The notes below the pieces were generated by a model, which was not told where the DNA came from, did not search any database, and saw nothing but the letters and a program-made list of their open reading frames with translations. A stretch of 64,000 bases of DNA from Solea solea (Eukaryota > Chordata > Actinopteri > Pleuronectiformes > Soleidae): contig NC_081143.1 of NCBI RefSeq assembly GCF_958295425.1, forward strand, positions 28,816,578 to 28,880,577, given 5' to 3'. Made by a program: the position numbers and the translations under genes. This document shows, in pieces, positions 35,776 to 48,570 of the stretch. Within the stretch, counting starts at the first letter, position 1. Each line of letters starts with the position of its first letter.

Positions 35776-38454
35776 CATGGAAACAGCGTTTTGGGAGAAA
35801 CAGAAACCAGAAAATCTCAAAATACAACCCTTGCGTTTTCGTGATTTCCAGATTAAGACAATTATTCAGTCTATTCTGTAAATGATCAGAGCATCAGAGG
35901 CTCATCACATTTACACTTCTGACTACCTGCCTCAGTGGTTTAGCAGATGGGATAACAATCCCTCCTCAGTGTGTCTGAACTTACAAAGGTCAGGTGCAAT
36001 CCCATCACAGAAAACACACTTTAATGCCAAGTCAAATTGCACATCTCACGGCTTCAGAGTGGGAGTTCATGTTGCGACTGCGTCCATTTCATATATATTT
36101 GGTCTACGTGGGGGTGGGCTGATATAAGTGGATCGTTGGCTACTCAAGAGACAAGAAAAAGAATGAGTTGCTTTGGCCACGAGCTGCACTTTTTTTTTAA
36201 GAAAATGTTCTCCCCATCACGTAGCTCCCTGGTAGGATGTGTGAGTTTGGTTCAGAGGTGAGCAGGCTTCCCTCCCTCCCTCCCTCCCTCCCTCCCCTCT
36301 CCTCCCTCCCCCCTGGAAAGCTTGTGCCCAAGAGCTATCCATTTGAAGTTCAATGAGAGGCAGCCTTCTTGTGAGGACTTGAAACGGGCGTCTTTGGGAG
36401 GCTGTTAGAAGTGCCCGGGCATGCCTTCTTTACCTGATGTGATGTGAGGCTCACTTTTGTTTGATGATTCTATACATAGATACAAAGCGCTAACCCTGGC
36501 TGGAAAAGAGTAAGAAAAGGAGCCGAGAGGGGAGGGGACAAGACTGACATTAGAACTGCAATGCACCTGTTACCTGTTAAAGAGCGCGTTGTTGAGCTTT
36601 GGCCATGAGATGAAGGCAAAACAAGATTTAGAGCTTTGATTTTGTTTCAAACTCTGTCTTTAAACATGACTCACATCTGTTTTATTTAAAGACTTGGACG
36701 TTGTAATCAAGCCCTCTTTACATATTGGCCTTCAAAAACAGAAACACTGTAAGAAGTGACCAGGGCCATATTGGTATCGCTTGATAGGGCTGTGAAGCAC
36801 TGATTTTCTCTGTGGACTTTGGTGTGGAACAGTGAGTAGTTCTGAAACTCCAGTTTGCGGATGGAAAAGACAAGAAAATGTTTTTTTATTATTGTTTTAT
36901 TTTAACTAAATTGAACTCTGAACCTGAACCTGAACAAACCTCAGGTTATTTTTGTCCAATGGCTCGGATTTACTGTTTGTTTGTGATGTGTCGTAAAGAT
37001 CTTATGTAGATTCATAAAGCAACAATAGTTTATTTAGTAGCACCTTTATATTGTAAAGTTAGCATGTTAGCACTAACTCCTTCACCATGGTCTACAACAA
37101 CAAAGATATGACAAAAAACAATTTATCTTTCATGCACACATTGTTTGCATTGAACACAGTGATGTAAAGCTCCCAATGAAATGTGCTTCTGTCAAACATT
37201 CCTTCCTTCAGCCCTCGTCAATAATCATTTGTAAATCCATATGTCTTCAGTTTCACACAGCAGATACCGGGATGATTTCACTACCAGATGTTTGGCTGAC
37301 GCCTCAACACTCAACACTGAAAACCTACATTTCACAACAATTGAGTGTGTTGGCTTTTGTCTGCAGTGGCTGCTGTTAAACTAATATATCAAAGGTTTCC
37401 CAATCTATGAAAGGCAGTCTTGGTCTGTCTTGGTCTGTGTGCTTTGTTAAGAAAAGAAGAAGTGTCTTTGAGTGCAGTGGAAGCAGCTCGCAGGATGACA
37501 GGCATCATGTAAAAATGGCCAAGTAGCAAAAAATGTCACCAAAAAGCCCATTCTGCTAGACTCTTCATGCAGATCCTCCTTTTAAGATCTGTTTCATATC
37601 ATAAAGGAAGAGAAAGGGCAGAAGACAAAAGACTAAAGAACCCAAACACACAGACTTCACACAGATCTCCCTTGAAGATGTTAAAATTAGCGTCTTCAAA
37701 AAAATCAAAGAGTCGACATTAAACGCTGAGAGACGGTTGAAATGTCGACGCTGCAGTGTTTTAGGAGAAAGGACATGTGATGAGACACTTTGGTGTCACT
37801 TCAAAGCTTTGGCTTCAACAAAGTGAGCTAATATAAAAGTGATAGGAGAACGTTCACCTGGCTCTGCTGACCTCGTCCAACCACAGATCCTGGGACCCAG
37901 CCCTCACACCATGGGGTTTGACGTGTAACCCTGGAGGTCGTCTTTGGTCTCTTGCTCTGTGATGGCCTCTTTCTTCTCTTGTTATTCTCAGAAAAAAGAT
38001 GGCCGCCTTTGAACTCCACAGTAGCTATAGAAACGGCTGGAGTTGGTCCACTTTAGCGCTCGGCTGTCAGAGTCTGACTGGGCCGGCATCATTAGAAGCC
38101 GGCGCTCACAGGGCACACGTTGACACGTAGGCTGACAAAGGGTGTGTAAACAAGGCCCTGTGTGTGTGTGTGTGTGTGTGTGTGTTTGTTTTTAGGTTGG
38201 TACGGGGTCATTTTAATTGGCTTGGCCTTCGAACTCATGATGTGTTTGGACTCGCTGTTTCATGTCACGTTTGAGACTTTGCCAACAAAATCAAACTTTC
38301 ACATCTCTTGTTAGTGTTCCATGCTGAATCAGGGACCAGTGCAGTGGAAGTTCCTCAGAGTTCACCAGGACGACGCTGCTGCCACAGGCTGCATCCACAA
38401 CACTCAAGTTTCTGTAAACTGAGAAATGCAGTGAAATGGAGAAGTTAAATAACA
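35776..38454. other. intergenic
   Basis: Contains (CCCT)n at about 36,271-36,297, followed by a unique block (about 36,310-36,640), and TG repeats at about 38,159-38,186. No gene. Confidence 0.7.
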
Positions 38455-38605
38455 CATCTCGCTCTATTTTGGACCTGGAACCTCCGTCCTGAGTGATCTG
38501 AACACACTCATCCGTTGTGAATGCCTTCGCAGGTCTGATGACGGAAGTTTTAGGACCCATGAACGCAACTGGTCCTCAGGACGCATCAGAGATGACGTCA
38601 TGTGT
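38455..38605. repeat. dispersed repeat ('cctgagtgatc' family), copy 2
   Basis: 'cctccgtcctgagtgatctg' and 'ggtcctcaggacgcatcag' match the ends of copy 1 at 28,430-28,630. Confidence 0.5.
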
Positions 38606-38879
38606 TTTTTTATTGACACTAATCAGTGCTCATTTTAAAACCCTGTGGTAGACAGAAGAGAGATTCCTGTATACGATCATGTAAATGAAAACATAGTAGC
38701 GTGGATGTAGCCACAGGTAACAGATGAAAGGTCTGAACAAGCATCACCTGGGTGTGTGGACGTTTTCTGCTTTTTATCAGTAGATCAAAGGTTACGTCTG
38801 CTGTGTGTTTCACGATTTTAACTTTTTTAACATAACTCTTAAGTTCTTGTCATCTCCGGCTTCGCGTTCCCCCACGAGC

Positions 38880-39215
38880 ACTGAATCCTGGAACCGTTCT
38901 CCTCCTCTAATTTTTTTGTAAAGACTAATTTTCCAGTCGCAGGAACTTCAAAGAACTGACGATTTGCGAGTCCACATCCCTCCGAGCGCTCGGAGAATCT
39001 CCATTCTTTCATTTTTCGACGGCCCCTTCAGTAAATATGTGCAATCACCCTGCTTTTCAAACAGATTCGCTTCCCAATGTATTTATTTTAAATGAATATT
39101 ATTAGCTGGCCTGGCAAGAAAAGGTTCTTATGCTAATCCACTGAAAATCACAGGCATTTTCATTTAATGCCTACTTACAGGCCATTCTTTAACGACTATT
39201 TGCCTCACAGTCTTA
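38880..39215. promoter_or_regulatory. candidate conserved noncoding element with 16-bp palindrome
   Basis: Non-repetitive 335-bp block in a repeat-laden region. It holds a perfect 16-bp palindrome (38,980-38,995, centre AGCGCT), an octamer-like TTATGCTAAT (39,128-39,137) and several TTTAAT/ATTA words. It looks like vertebrate developmental enhancer sequence, but conservation cannot be checked here. Confidence 0.28.
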
Positions 39216-41234
39216 GCAAATGAGCTCTGCACCCCAGACTCCACTGCTGCGCTCATGAAGAAGACAAGAAGACGCCCCCTCCCCTCCCCATCCTTTTCAC
39301 TTTGATCCCTGAATGTGTTTTTGAATCTGCTGGTTGTGTATTCCAACATCAATGGAGACGCAGTTGCAAGTGCTTGCTTTCATTATTTTTCACAGAGATA
39401 AAACGAAACAACAGAGGGATGGGAGGGGACAAGGGTGTGTGTGTGTGTGTGTGTGTGGGGGGGGGTAAGGAAAGATGGGAGGAACCTCACATTGCCAGAG
39501 AGACAATGTGTGTCAATGTGGAGTCACATCCTTATCAGATGGTGTGTCGTGCTTATTAAAAGCGCTGACCTCCGCCTGCCAACCCCGCCGTCGCTCCTGC
39601 CCTCGTCACTGTGGCTCTCTGTCTCTGTCCTTATCTCTGTCCTTCCTGAGACAAGAGACAGAGACATCTGTGTCTGAATTCTTTCATGAGGCCTCGCTGC
39701 GGCCACCGCTCTCAGCTGTGATGAGGCACAAGAGAATAACACGAGGTTTGTCCTCGTGTTAAAATCCCTATCAGATTTGATTCTGGTTTTCTTCAGTGTC
39801 CATTAGTGGTGAAACTTTAAACTTAATAAAGCGTCACATTCAGTATGCATGGCACGGTTCATCACGGAATGTCCATGCCCACGAAAAAGGACAGACATGG
39901 AGACATGGAGGGTCGTGACGGAGACGTTTGGGACAGACACAAGGACGAGTATAATTGTGCTTTTCCACTACACAGTTCCAACACATACTCGCTTTGGTAT
40001 GGTTTTCCATTACTATAGTACCTCCTCCATGTGGGCGGAGTTGTCATAGACGTCGTTTTCTGTGCGACGTCAAAGCAGTTGTTTTTGGTGAATCATTAGA
40101 ATCAGTTCATTAAAAAGGTTCGTTCACAGAATCTTTCTGTAATCCTTCATATTTGATGGTCAATCTGTTTTTTTTTGTTTTTTTTAAACTCTAAATACAA
40201 ACCTCACAACCGACGATCAATGAAACGAATGTTTATGTCATGATAGCTTTAAAAACTGCTGGAAACGGAGAAACAAGAACTCTTTACTTAGTGTTTGTAT
40301 GAACAACTGAACAGTGAAAGTAACCATGATTTTATAAATCCAACAATTCTTATAAAATAGTGACTGTATGAATAAGTGATTTGAAGTTCTGAACGCAGCG
40401 GTGACCATTTGGAGTTTCTAAAAATGCCATCAAGGCTCGAACAGTCGTGCTAAAGTGATTTCCTGTCTTTGTTTGACTAATATGAAGAAAAAAGATTGTG
40501 AAAAGTTTTGACCGTCACTTGAAACCGCATGTCCACCGTGCGACATGCCTGGCGAGTGTGGACTGAGGCATCCAGAGTATAATGAATGATGGGGCTTCTT
40601 TGATTCCTGGAAAGCTTTCATCTTCAGTCGAGGCCTCCGCTGGTAGACTGCACTTTCTCCCTCTCTCTTCTTTGTCTCCAGCCTTGATGTTTGATGTTTG
40701 GTGGTGACGACAGAGGGAAGGATCTTTAATGTCGATGGCCGCTCTCCGCACTGTGACGCTTCTCCTTGTTTTCACCGTTTCCTAATTGGGACGCCGTCAC
40801 CAAACCACGGTCGCGAGAAAGTTAGCGAGAATCATTACTGCTTGAGTTGGTAACATCCCTCTGAGAGAGAAAGATTTAAGAGTTGGTAACATTTGTGACG
40901 AGTTAACAGGAAAACAACAAAGAGATCGTTTGTTCTTTCTCCGCGCTCGCACCCTCAGTCTCGGGTTCTAATCTCTTATTGTTTCAGACCCAAACACAGA
41001 CAAAGGAGTCGCAGATCAACACAAATGACTATCAAGCTATCACACAAGCTCCGCCCTGCTATGATGACTGCGGGAGAGCGAGAAGAGAGTCGGAGTCAGG
41101 CGGGTCGCATATTGTTTCCAGTCACTTTGAAGCAGAACTTAAAAAAAAATCAAACGTGTACCATGAAAGAAGGAGAGAGGAGATGGATGGAGGAAGAGGA
41201 GGAAGAGGAGGAAGAGGAGAGGGGGCGATTTGAA
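39216..41234. other. intergenic
   Basis: TG/G run at about 39,436-39,467; a possible MITE fragment about 39,957-40,110; GGA-rich repeat about 41,170-41,225. No gene. Confidence 0.65.
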
Positions 41235-41495
41235 GCATGCTAACACTGTTTGCATATGTGCACTGGCCTTTGTTTCATTAGCGGTCCGACTGATAGTCTT
41301 TATTAAACCTGATCTCTTTGAAGCGACGACTGACTGAGTCTTTTTCCTGTTTGTGCTGTAAATGCAGGTTGTGCTGCGACGATAAAGCACTTGTGAGGGA
41401 TATTAAGACTTGAAAGTCCTTTGGCTATTCACTGCTACATATTTGATGTTGTTCCTTTGCTCCTTGGCTAAATTAGCATATCTTTTTCAAAGGAC
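41235..41495. promoter_or_regulatory. candidate conserved noncoding element
   Basis: Non-repetitive block with 'tttgcatatgtgc', 'tttcattagcgg', 'ctttattaaac' and 'aaattagcatat'. Texture-based guess. Confidence 0.2.
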
Positions 41496-41623
41496 CCCCC
41501 CCATGACAAATATAATCCTCTGCCATCATGTGTTCACTAAAAGTCAAAAATGATGGAAGTGCATTGTGTACGTCGCTGACACATCAAAGTATCATAACGT
41601 GATTATAGCTGTGATGAGTGGAG

Positions 41624-41741
41624 CTTGTTTTCTCTCCTCCTCTCTCCTCCTCTCTCCTCCTCTCTCTTCTCTCTCTCCTCCTCTCTCCTCCTCTCTCTCT
41701 CTCCTCCTCTCTCCTCCTCTCTCTCTCTCTCTCTCTCTCTC
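41624..41741. repeat. (CTCTCCTC)n / (CT)n polypyrimidine tract
   Basis: About 118 bp of C/T only on the + strand, unit CTCTCCTC grading into CT. Confidence 0.95.
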
Positions 41742-41891
41742 GCTCATAATTGTAATCAGCACTCGTTCGCCCCTCTCCCTGCACTCCTCTTTCATTTTTC
41801 CGTGCTCATAATCATTTGCTGTTTCTTGTCGTCTTACCAGTGAGCAGCGAGGTCACGTGACCTCTCCCCCTCACTGTGTTTGCTTTCATTC

Positions 41892-41920
41892 AGTCTCTCT
41901 CTCTCTCTCTCTCTCTCTAG
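41892..41920. repeat. (CT)n microsatellite
   Basis: Pure CT run. Confidence 0.9.
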
Positions 41921-41975
41921 AAAATATCACCAGTGTCTAATTTTAGTCTTGTTTTTTTGGCGTGACAGCGCTCTC

Positions 41976-42032
41976 ATCACACACACACACACACACACTC
42001 TCTCATCACACACACACTCACTCTCATCACAT

Positions 42033-42073
<41 letters not shown>

Positions 42074-42143
42074 CTCTCTCTCATCACACACACACACACA
42101 CACACACACTCTCTCATCACACACACACTCACTCTCATCACAT

Positions 42144-42184
<41 letters not shown>

Positions 42185-42466
42185 CTCTCTCTCATCACAC
42201 ACACACACACACACACACACTCTCATCACACACACACACACACTCTCATTACACACACACACACACACTCTCTCTCATCACACACACACTCTCTCTCATC
42301 ACACACACACACACACACTCTCTCTCTCTCATCACACACACACACACACACACACTCTCTCTCATCTCACACACACTCTCTCATCTCACACACACACACA
42401 CTCTCTCTCATCACACACACACACACACACACTCTCTCATCACACACACACTCACTCTCATCACAT

Positions 42467-42505
<39 letters not shown>

Positions 42506-42515
42506 CTCTCTCTCA

Positions 42516-42550
<35 letters not shown>

Positions 42551-42898
42551 CATCACACACACACACACACTCTCATTACACACACACACACACACTCTCT
42601 CTCATCACACACACACACACACACACACTCTCTCTCATCTCACACACACTCTCTCATCTCACACACACACACACACACTCTCTCATCTCACACACACACA
42701 CACTCTCTCTCATCACACACACACACACACACACACACTCTCTCTCATCACACACACACACACACACACACACTCTCTCTCATCACACACACACACACAC
42801 ACACACACTCTCTCTCATCTCACACACACTCTCTCATCTCACACACACACACACACACACACTCTCTCATCTCACACACACACACACATTCTCTCTCA

Positions 42899-42932
<34 letters not shown>
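41976..42932. repeat. giant compound (CA)n / CTCTCTCATCA tandem tract
   Basis: About 955 bp of CA runs broken at intervals by (TC)2-5-ATCA or ATCTCA linkers, with a higher-order repeat: two near-identical units of about 117 bp (each with a CATGCACAC variant) at roughly 41,976-42,205, and the same variant again near 42,463. All frames on the + strand are open for long spans (353 and 342 codons of Thr-His-Leu-Ser), and the minus strand too. This is not a gene. Confidence 0.95.
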
Positions 42933-45900
42933 TCTGTCTGACGGGGCAAACGTGGCGCCCGGCTTGTGTAGACGAGCTGCTGGTGTGTGAGACACATTGT
43001 GTGCTTCATCACATTGTGCGCTCACACATGAAAACAAAAGGCAGTGACAGAGCTCATTGTGATCTATTATTTAGTCCTTCTCTGTATTTGATCACTCGCG
43101 CCTGCCACAGTGACGATCATGCAGATCAGGCCTGGTTCTTGCAGCCGCTCCTCTTCACTCCTTTCTTCATCTCTGCCTCTCCTGCAAGTGTTGTGATGGT
43201 TTTTATTCAAGGATGACGTCCCAACAGGAAGTTGATCTATAGGTGAAGATATAGCAGTGAAGAAAGCCGTAGTAAACGTGCATGTGCACCAGTGATGAGC
43301 TCATACTATAGTAAACAAATGTGGAGTCTGATACAATCCAAACAATCCTTTATGTGCTCGATTATGCACTATAAAAATAATTAATAACAATTAACAACTG
43401 CATTTTTGCTGAGTCATCTTGTTTGCTGCTTATTTCTGCTTCATGGGGGACGAACATTTGTGTTCACAGTTGGAGAATTATGTCTTTGAAATCGATAGAC
43501 TGTGGTAAACGCATCAACACAAATCAGTAGTGAGTCGATTTGTAGTTTAAAAGTTGGAAAATGACTGAATCAGACTCAAGGTTAGGATATTGATTTATAT
43601 CTATAAAACTTATCAAAACAGCTTTTTTAGGATTGTGCACCCTCTCTACAGACTTAATTTGGATATAAAGAATTTTTTAGAGTGTATAATTAGGGTCGTG
43701 CACCAAAATTCAAAGCCAATCGATTTGTACCCAGTTAATTTAAACCCACATTTCAGAGCCTGTTGTGTTTCAATAAGCTTTGTTAGCTTATTAAGTTACA
43801 TCAAACACTTTTTATTGGACTGACTGTTAACTTTTCAGTATAAACAAATGCCTGTTACATAGAGCAGAGTGACAGAGATATTATACTTTATAGATATATA
43901 TATATATATATATACAGAGACTTACAATATAAATACATATAAAGGTAAGACCATACACCATTTTCAATTTTAATTAAAAAAGAAAGAGATGAGCCAAAAA
44001 AAATGGAATATTATATTGAGATTGGCACAGCACCCCCACAACCCTCCTGTGGAACATGGATGGATGGATGAATATGATATTAATAAGTATAATTTAGTTT
44101 TTCATGTTGAACAGTGTGTGTTTTCTCTAACCTTGTCTGTTTTTCTGAAACGCGGCCCCTGAATCTAACAGTCTGTTCAAACTTCAGTTTTAGAGGCTCT
44201 GAAACTCCGTTTAGTAGCAGATGTAATACATTTTAAAGCCCAAATAAATATAGTTCTCTGAGTGAAGCATGAGATCACGTGTGTCGTATGAATGTAGAAA
44301 AAGCTTTGAAACGAGTGTTTGAACATTTTTCTCTCTCTTATTTCTCCTCATTTGCTCTGTGTTCTCTCTTTTATTCTCCAGATTAAAGAGTCGCTTGTTA
44401 TTTCGGCCGAAACACTGACCAAAGACTCACTGAGCCATTTTATTTGCATCAAATTGAAATGTCAGTGTCTTTACTTTTACATTTGAAACATGTCTGAACA
44501 ACAGAGAGTTGAACTTAAGTCAAAAACAGCTGAGGTAGTTGAGGTACTTGATTAGGTAAACGATTGGTGAGCGGGATGAAGGGACACCAATCAGAGCTAA
44601 TCTCGTTTGATTCCAAACATGAACACTGCTCCCTTTAACCTGAACCACTCAGCTGTGCAATTGTTCACTCAGTGGAGGGAGCAACTCTGGGTGTAATTAG
44701 CGGAAGAAGCCTTTATGAATGGAATTAGCATCATCTTTGTCCGCTCACCAGGAGTATACTCCTAATTATCCATCTGCATGTTCCAAGGGAGGCCGTGTGC
44801 ACGAGGCCCACGAGGACAATCGCCGCCGTGGCTCTTCAGACGGCCTTCGTTTGTCCAGTCCAACAAAGATTCAGACAAACGCCAGACTTTTGTCCAGAGA
44901 AACCAGGACAAACTCTCAAGTGCTAATTGAAGTCTGACTGCAGATGGGTCTTGTTAATTTTCCACCACCAGGTCACTCTGTAACCTCCGGCATGGGCCTT
45001 TAAAAACCACTGAATGTGTGTGCGTGTGTGTGTGTGTGGGTGAAATCATTTCAGCGACAGAAGTGTGGGGGGGGGGCGCACAGACATAAAAGTAACAATC
45101 CAGCGCCGGGTGCCTGTGCAGTGCCCAGCCTCGCCTCTGATTAAAAATGCTAATGTGTTTCCTTTGTGCTTTGATGTGGGACGAACAATGGCGGCGGCGT
45201 TGGCGGGGGGGCGTTACCGTGAGACGATGTAATCCTTTATTCGTAGCCGTGCAGTGACGCCCAGCTGAGCTCTGTGACAGTCCAAATCAATCATGTCACA
45301 GGGAGCCGCCACCACCACCACCACGAGTGCACCAGCTAACACACACACACACACACACACACCTCAACTTCCAAGGACTGCGCAACTCTAATTAGCTTCC
45401 CCCTCTCAACATGATTCAGAAGAAGGGAACCAAGAAAGACGCGGAGGGGAAGAAAATCTTCAGCAACAGGAGCGAAATAATAAAATAGAATAGACGCTAA
45501 CAAGAGGACAGAGTGTTTTAAATCACAGACTGAAGACAGAAATCTGGTCTCAGGTCTGATACATTTCAAAAACATAGATTATTAATCCCTGAGAAACAAT
45601 CTACTGTCTTAACAAATACGTTAAATAAAGACATGATTTAAAAAAACAAACACTGACTAAAATATTTACAGAATAGAAAAAGATAAATATGTATACATGA
45701 GTAACATCAGTGATATTAGTGAGCATTGTGATCATTGGATTGACAAATACTATATAATATAAAAGTAATGTGGTTCCTTATGATCTACTATAATAAAAGA
45801 TATGACAGGATATGAAATGATAATAAAACTCTTCCTGGCTGTAAATCAGATCAAATAAAGGACTTAAGTTTCCTCTTAAGAACTGAGTTTACAAACAAAG

Positions 45901-46121
45901 ACAACGCACACACCAGAGTCGACATGAATTACGTGGCGCGTCAAACGCTCCAATGCTTGACTTGAAAACTTTGGTGACGTGAAGATGTGGCGACACGATG
46001 ACCAATCAGCGCTGACATTCTCCAGATGACCAGACTCCGCCCACAATGGAGGAGAAAACACCCGCTGCTCTACGACACGTGTTGCTAAAAGTACGAGCGA
46101 GTGTGGTAAATATTCAGTGAA
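42933..46121. other. intergenic
   Basis: Contains (TA)n about 43,893-43,913, TG/G runs about 45,016-45,077, CA repeat about 45,340-45,362. A 14-bp palindrome with centre TATA (44,750-44,763) lies in a non-repetitive block at about 44,640-44,940. No gene. Confidence 0.7.
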
Positions 46122-46270
46122 GATGTTGATAATGTTGATGTTGATGTTGACGTCGATGACGTTGATGTTGATGATGTTGACGTTGATGTTGATGACGTTG
46201 TTGACGTTGACGATGTTGATGATGTTGATGATGTCGATGACGTTGATGACGTAGATGACGTTGACGCTGA
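46122..46270. repeat. GATGTTGAC-type imperfect minisatellite
   Basis: About 150 bp built from GATGTT, GACGTT and GATGAC triplet pairs (R-Y-alternating trinucleotide GAY/GTT). The minus strand reads as a Ser/Thr run; no gene. Confidence 0.92.
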
Positions 46271-47267
46271 CAAAGACTGGTTCACTCCTGGTTTTTAGGA
46301 GTTTACACCAAACCAGCTTCAGGTGTAAACTCTGATACTCATGTGGATGTAGCCTTAGCTATGAGCCTGGTGAATGTTTACAAGATCTCTCTGCTCATTT
46401 GTCTTCAGTAGTAATTACATGTTGGGAGTTTGTCTACAGTATTTTCATCAGGTTGGAGTTTTCTCACACATGTAAGTAGAGTCTGGTCACGTTAGCCGAG
46501 AATTCTCAGTCAGTGACGGATTCTTTTCTACTGTCGACTCGGAGATAACGACATCTATGAAAACCAGATTCCTCTCAGAGCTTTGGGCTTCTTCTCCGAC
46601 CTCGATACCATACTGAATGCTTCTCGCTATCCAGGTGCTATCAGGTTGTTTTTGAAAAGAAAATAATATTTAACATTATCATTGTAATAGATAAAACCGC
46701 TGAGTAGAATAGAATCATTTGTAAACTAATAATAATTCATTTTCTGACTTTGTCACCCCACAGGAAAATGTGTCAAAATTAAATTAAAATTAAATTAAAA
46801 CTAAACTAAGGGTCCAAATTACTGTTGATATTGTTAGTTTTTTTAAAGGTTAACTATGGCTCCAGTTTTTAGACACGACTAAAAATCCTGAACAAAAGAC
46901 TGAAGAGAAATTGGTTTTAGTCAAAATTCTTTAGTTAAAGGACAGCGTTTTCCTTTGCTTCTCCTCGTGCCACGCCTCAAACACGGACTGTGTGCTCAGT
47001 GTTGGTCCACCATCAGTCCAAATGTGGACGCAGACTGTCGTATAGTGGCTGACTTTGAGAGCCGGCCGGCCGGGCGGTGATTTCCTGGCATGTTTTCCAC
47101 ATTGACTCGACTTTTCATCACGCCACGCTGAGGATGTGACACCGCCGTGACTCTGTTTCATGACGTTCCCTCAGCTTGAAACCGTCAACGTTGTCACACC
47201 CTGGCGATCTGTCGCTCAGCTGCACACGCACTCAAAGCTGGAAGATATTTTCCTCAGAGAACTGTGC

Positions 47268-47302
<35 letters not shown>

Positions 47303-47899
47303 GGGGGATATGAAGCAGAAGAGCTTTTATCAGCCTCAGAGTTGGAAGTCTTTGAGAGTCTCCTCAGAAGCTCGGCGTTTCTTCCATTGTTCTATTTCCA
47401 TCCCTCGCTTCACTCCTGTCACATGTAAAATTACAAAAGACTCGGTGCACCCCCCACGCACTCCCCCACCCACATCCCTCCTCTTCACTCACATCCCACC
47501 CCGTTGTTTTCCCCCCTTTCCCGGCGTCAGAGCGGCATCTAACCCACTTAGATTATTCTTAAAATACTTCACAACTTTACAGTTTTCCCGTCACAAATTG
47601 CTCAGTTCAGGCAAAGCCCTGGAAGTGGAAAGCTGAGGTTGTGAACTTCTTTTTCCGAGCGATTCTTCTAATTGAACCCAGCCGTTCCCTCGCAGAGAAA
47701 GCCATAACACGGCCGTGCACTGTAGTGACACCGCGTACGTGCTGTCGCCGTGTGACGAGGTCGTGTCCCGCCCCGTGATCAGTGCAGCCATAATCTGAGA
47801 GACACACCGTCTCACCTGAGGGACGGGTGGAGAGAGAGCGTCTGGTGTCTGCGTGTCGTCCTCCGGCAACATGGTGTGTTTACTGTACACGGTGAGGTG

Positions 47900-47939
<40 letters not shown>

Positions 47940-48431
47940 AGAGAGTTATGTGAGCCCTTAAAGAGCCTGCAGGCCTGCACCCGTTCACAGGTGATGTGCT
48001 TGTGACATCTCAGCAACAGGAGACGGAGCTCCTGCCTTTGCTCTCCTTTCTCTTCTTCTATTACCCCTTATCTTCCCCTTTATCTTGTTCCTTTCCCCCT
48101 CAAACCACCCCGTCCTTTAGTTTCTCCTGCTATCGTCGTACCTTCTCCCATTTTCTGCCCCGAGCGATGAAGTGACTTCAGGTTTCAGTGGCAGCGACAG
48201 GAAAACCAGGATCAGTCGGTCATTTCCTTATTTCCTTCAATATAAACAGCAGCAGGTGTTTTGGAAAAATCCTCAAAGTCTTTGTGTCGAGCAGCAGAGA
48301 TTAACAAACAGTCACTGTTGATGTGCAATTATCCTCTTACCTTATTCACTCACTCACTCACTCACTCACTCACTCAGTCATCTACTGCTGTGCCAAAGGC
48401 AGGGTATAGTCCCCCTGACAGACAGAGTCAC
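46271..48431. other. intergenic
   Basis: TG/G run at about 47,272-47,307, CA run at about 47,902-47,936, (CACT)n at about 48,346-48,377. A short GC-rich inverted string (gccggccggccggg) lies at about 47,061-47,075. No gene. Confidence 0.7.
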
Positions 48432-48570
48432 TGTCCACTCTCACACCTCCAGTGTCCAATTTGTCCTGTCTTTGGACTGTGGAACTGAGAACCCGGAGAA
48501 GACCCACACCGGGTCGTGAACTCTGGTCTTCCTTCTGCAAAGGCAAGCGTGCTAATCACTGCACCAACTG
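48432..48570 (-). repeat. tRNA-associated fish repeat (SINE-like), decayed
   Basis: Read on the minus strand, 'ggtgcagtgattagcacgct' followed by 'tgcctttgcagaagg' and 'gttcacgacccggtgtgggt' resembles a tRNA-derived head with box A/B-like words, followed by a body ending 'agtccaaagacagg'. It fits a common teleost family. Boundaries approximate. Confidence 0.5.

Noticed and set aside
36412..36428. p53-like half-site (GGGCATGCCT)
   Set aside because: Only one half-site matches well; a second adjacent half-site is poor.
41880..42990. Proteins of 353 and 342 residues made of Thr, His, Leu and Ser
   Set aside because: They are translations of a CA/TC tandem repeat, open in several frames on both strands.
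46085..46285. Ser/Thr-rich minus-strand protein
   Set aside because: Product of the GATGTTGAC minisatellite.
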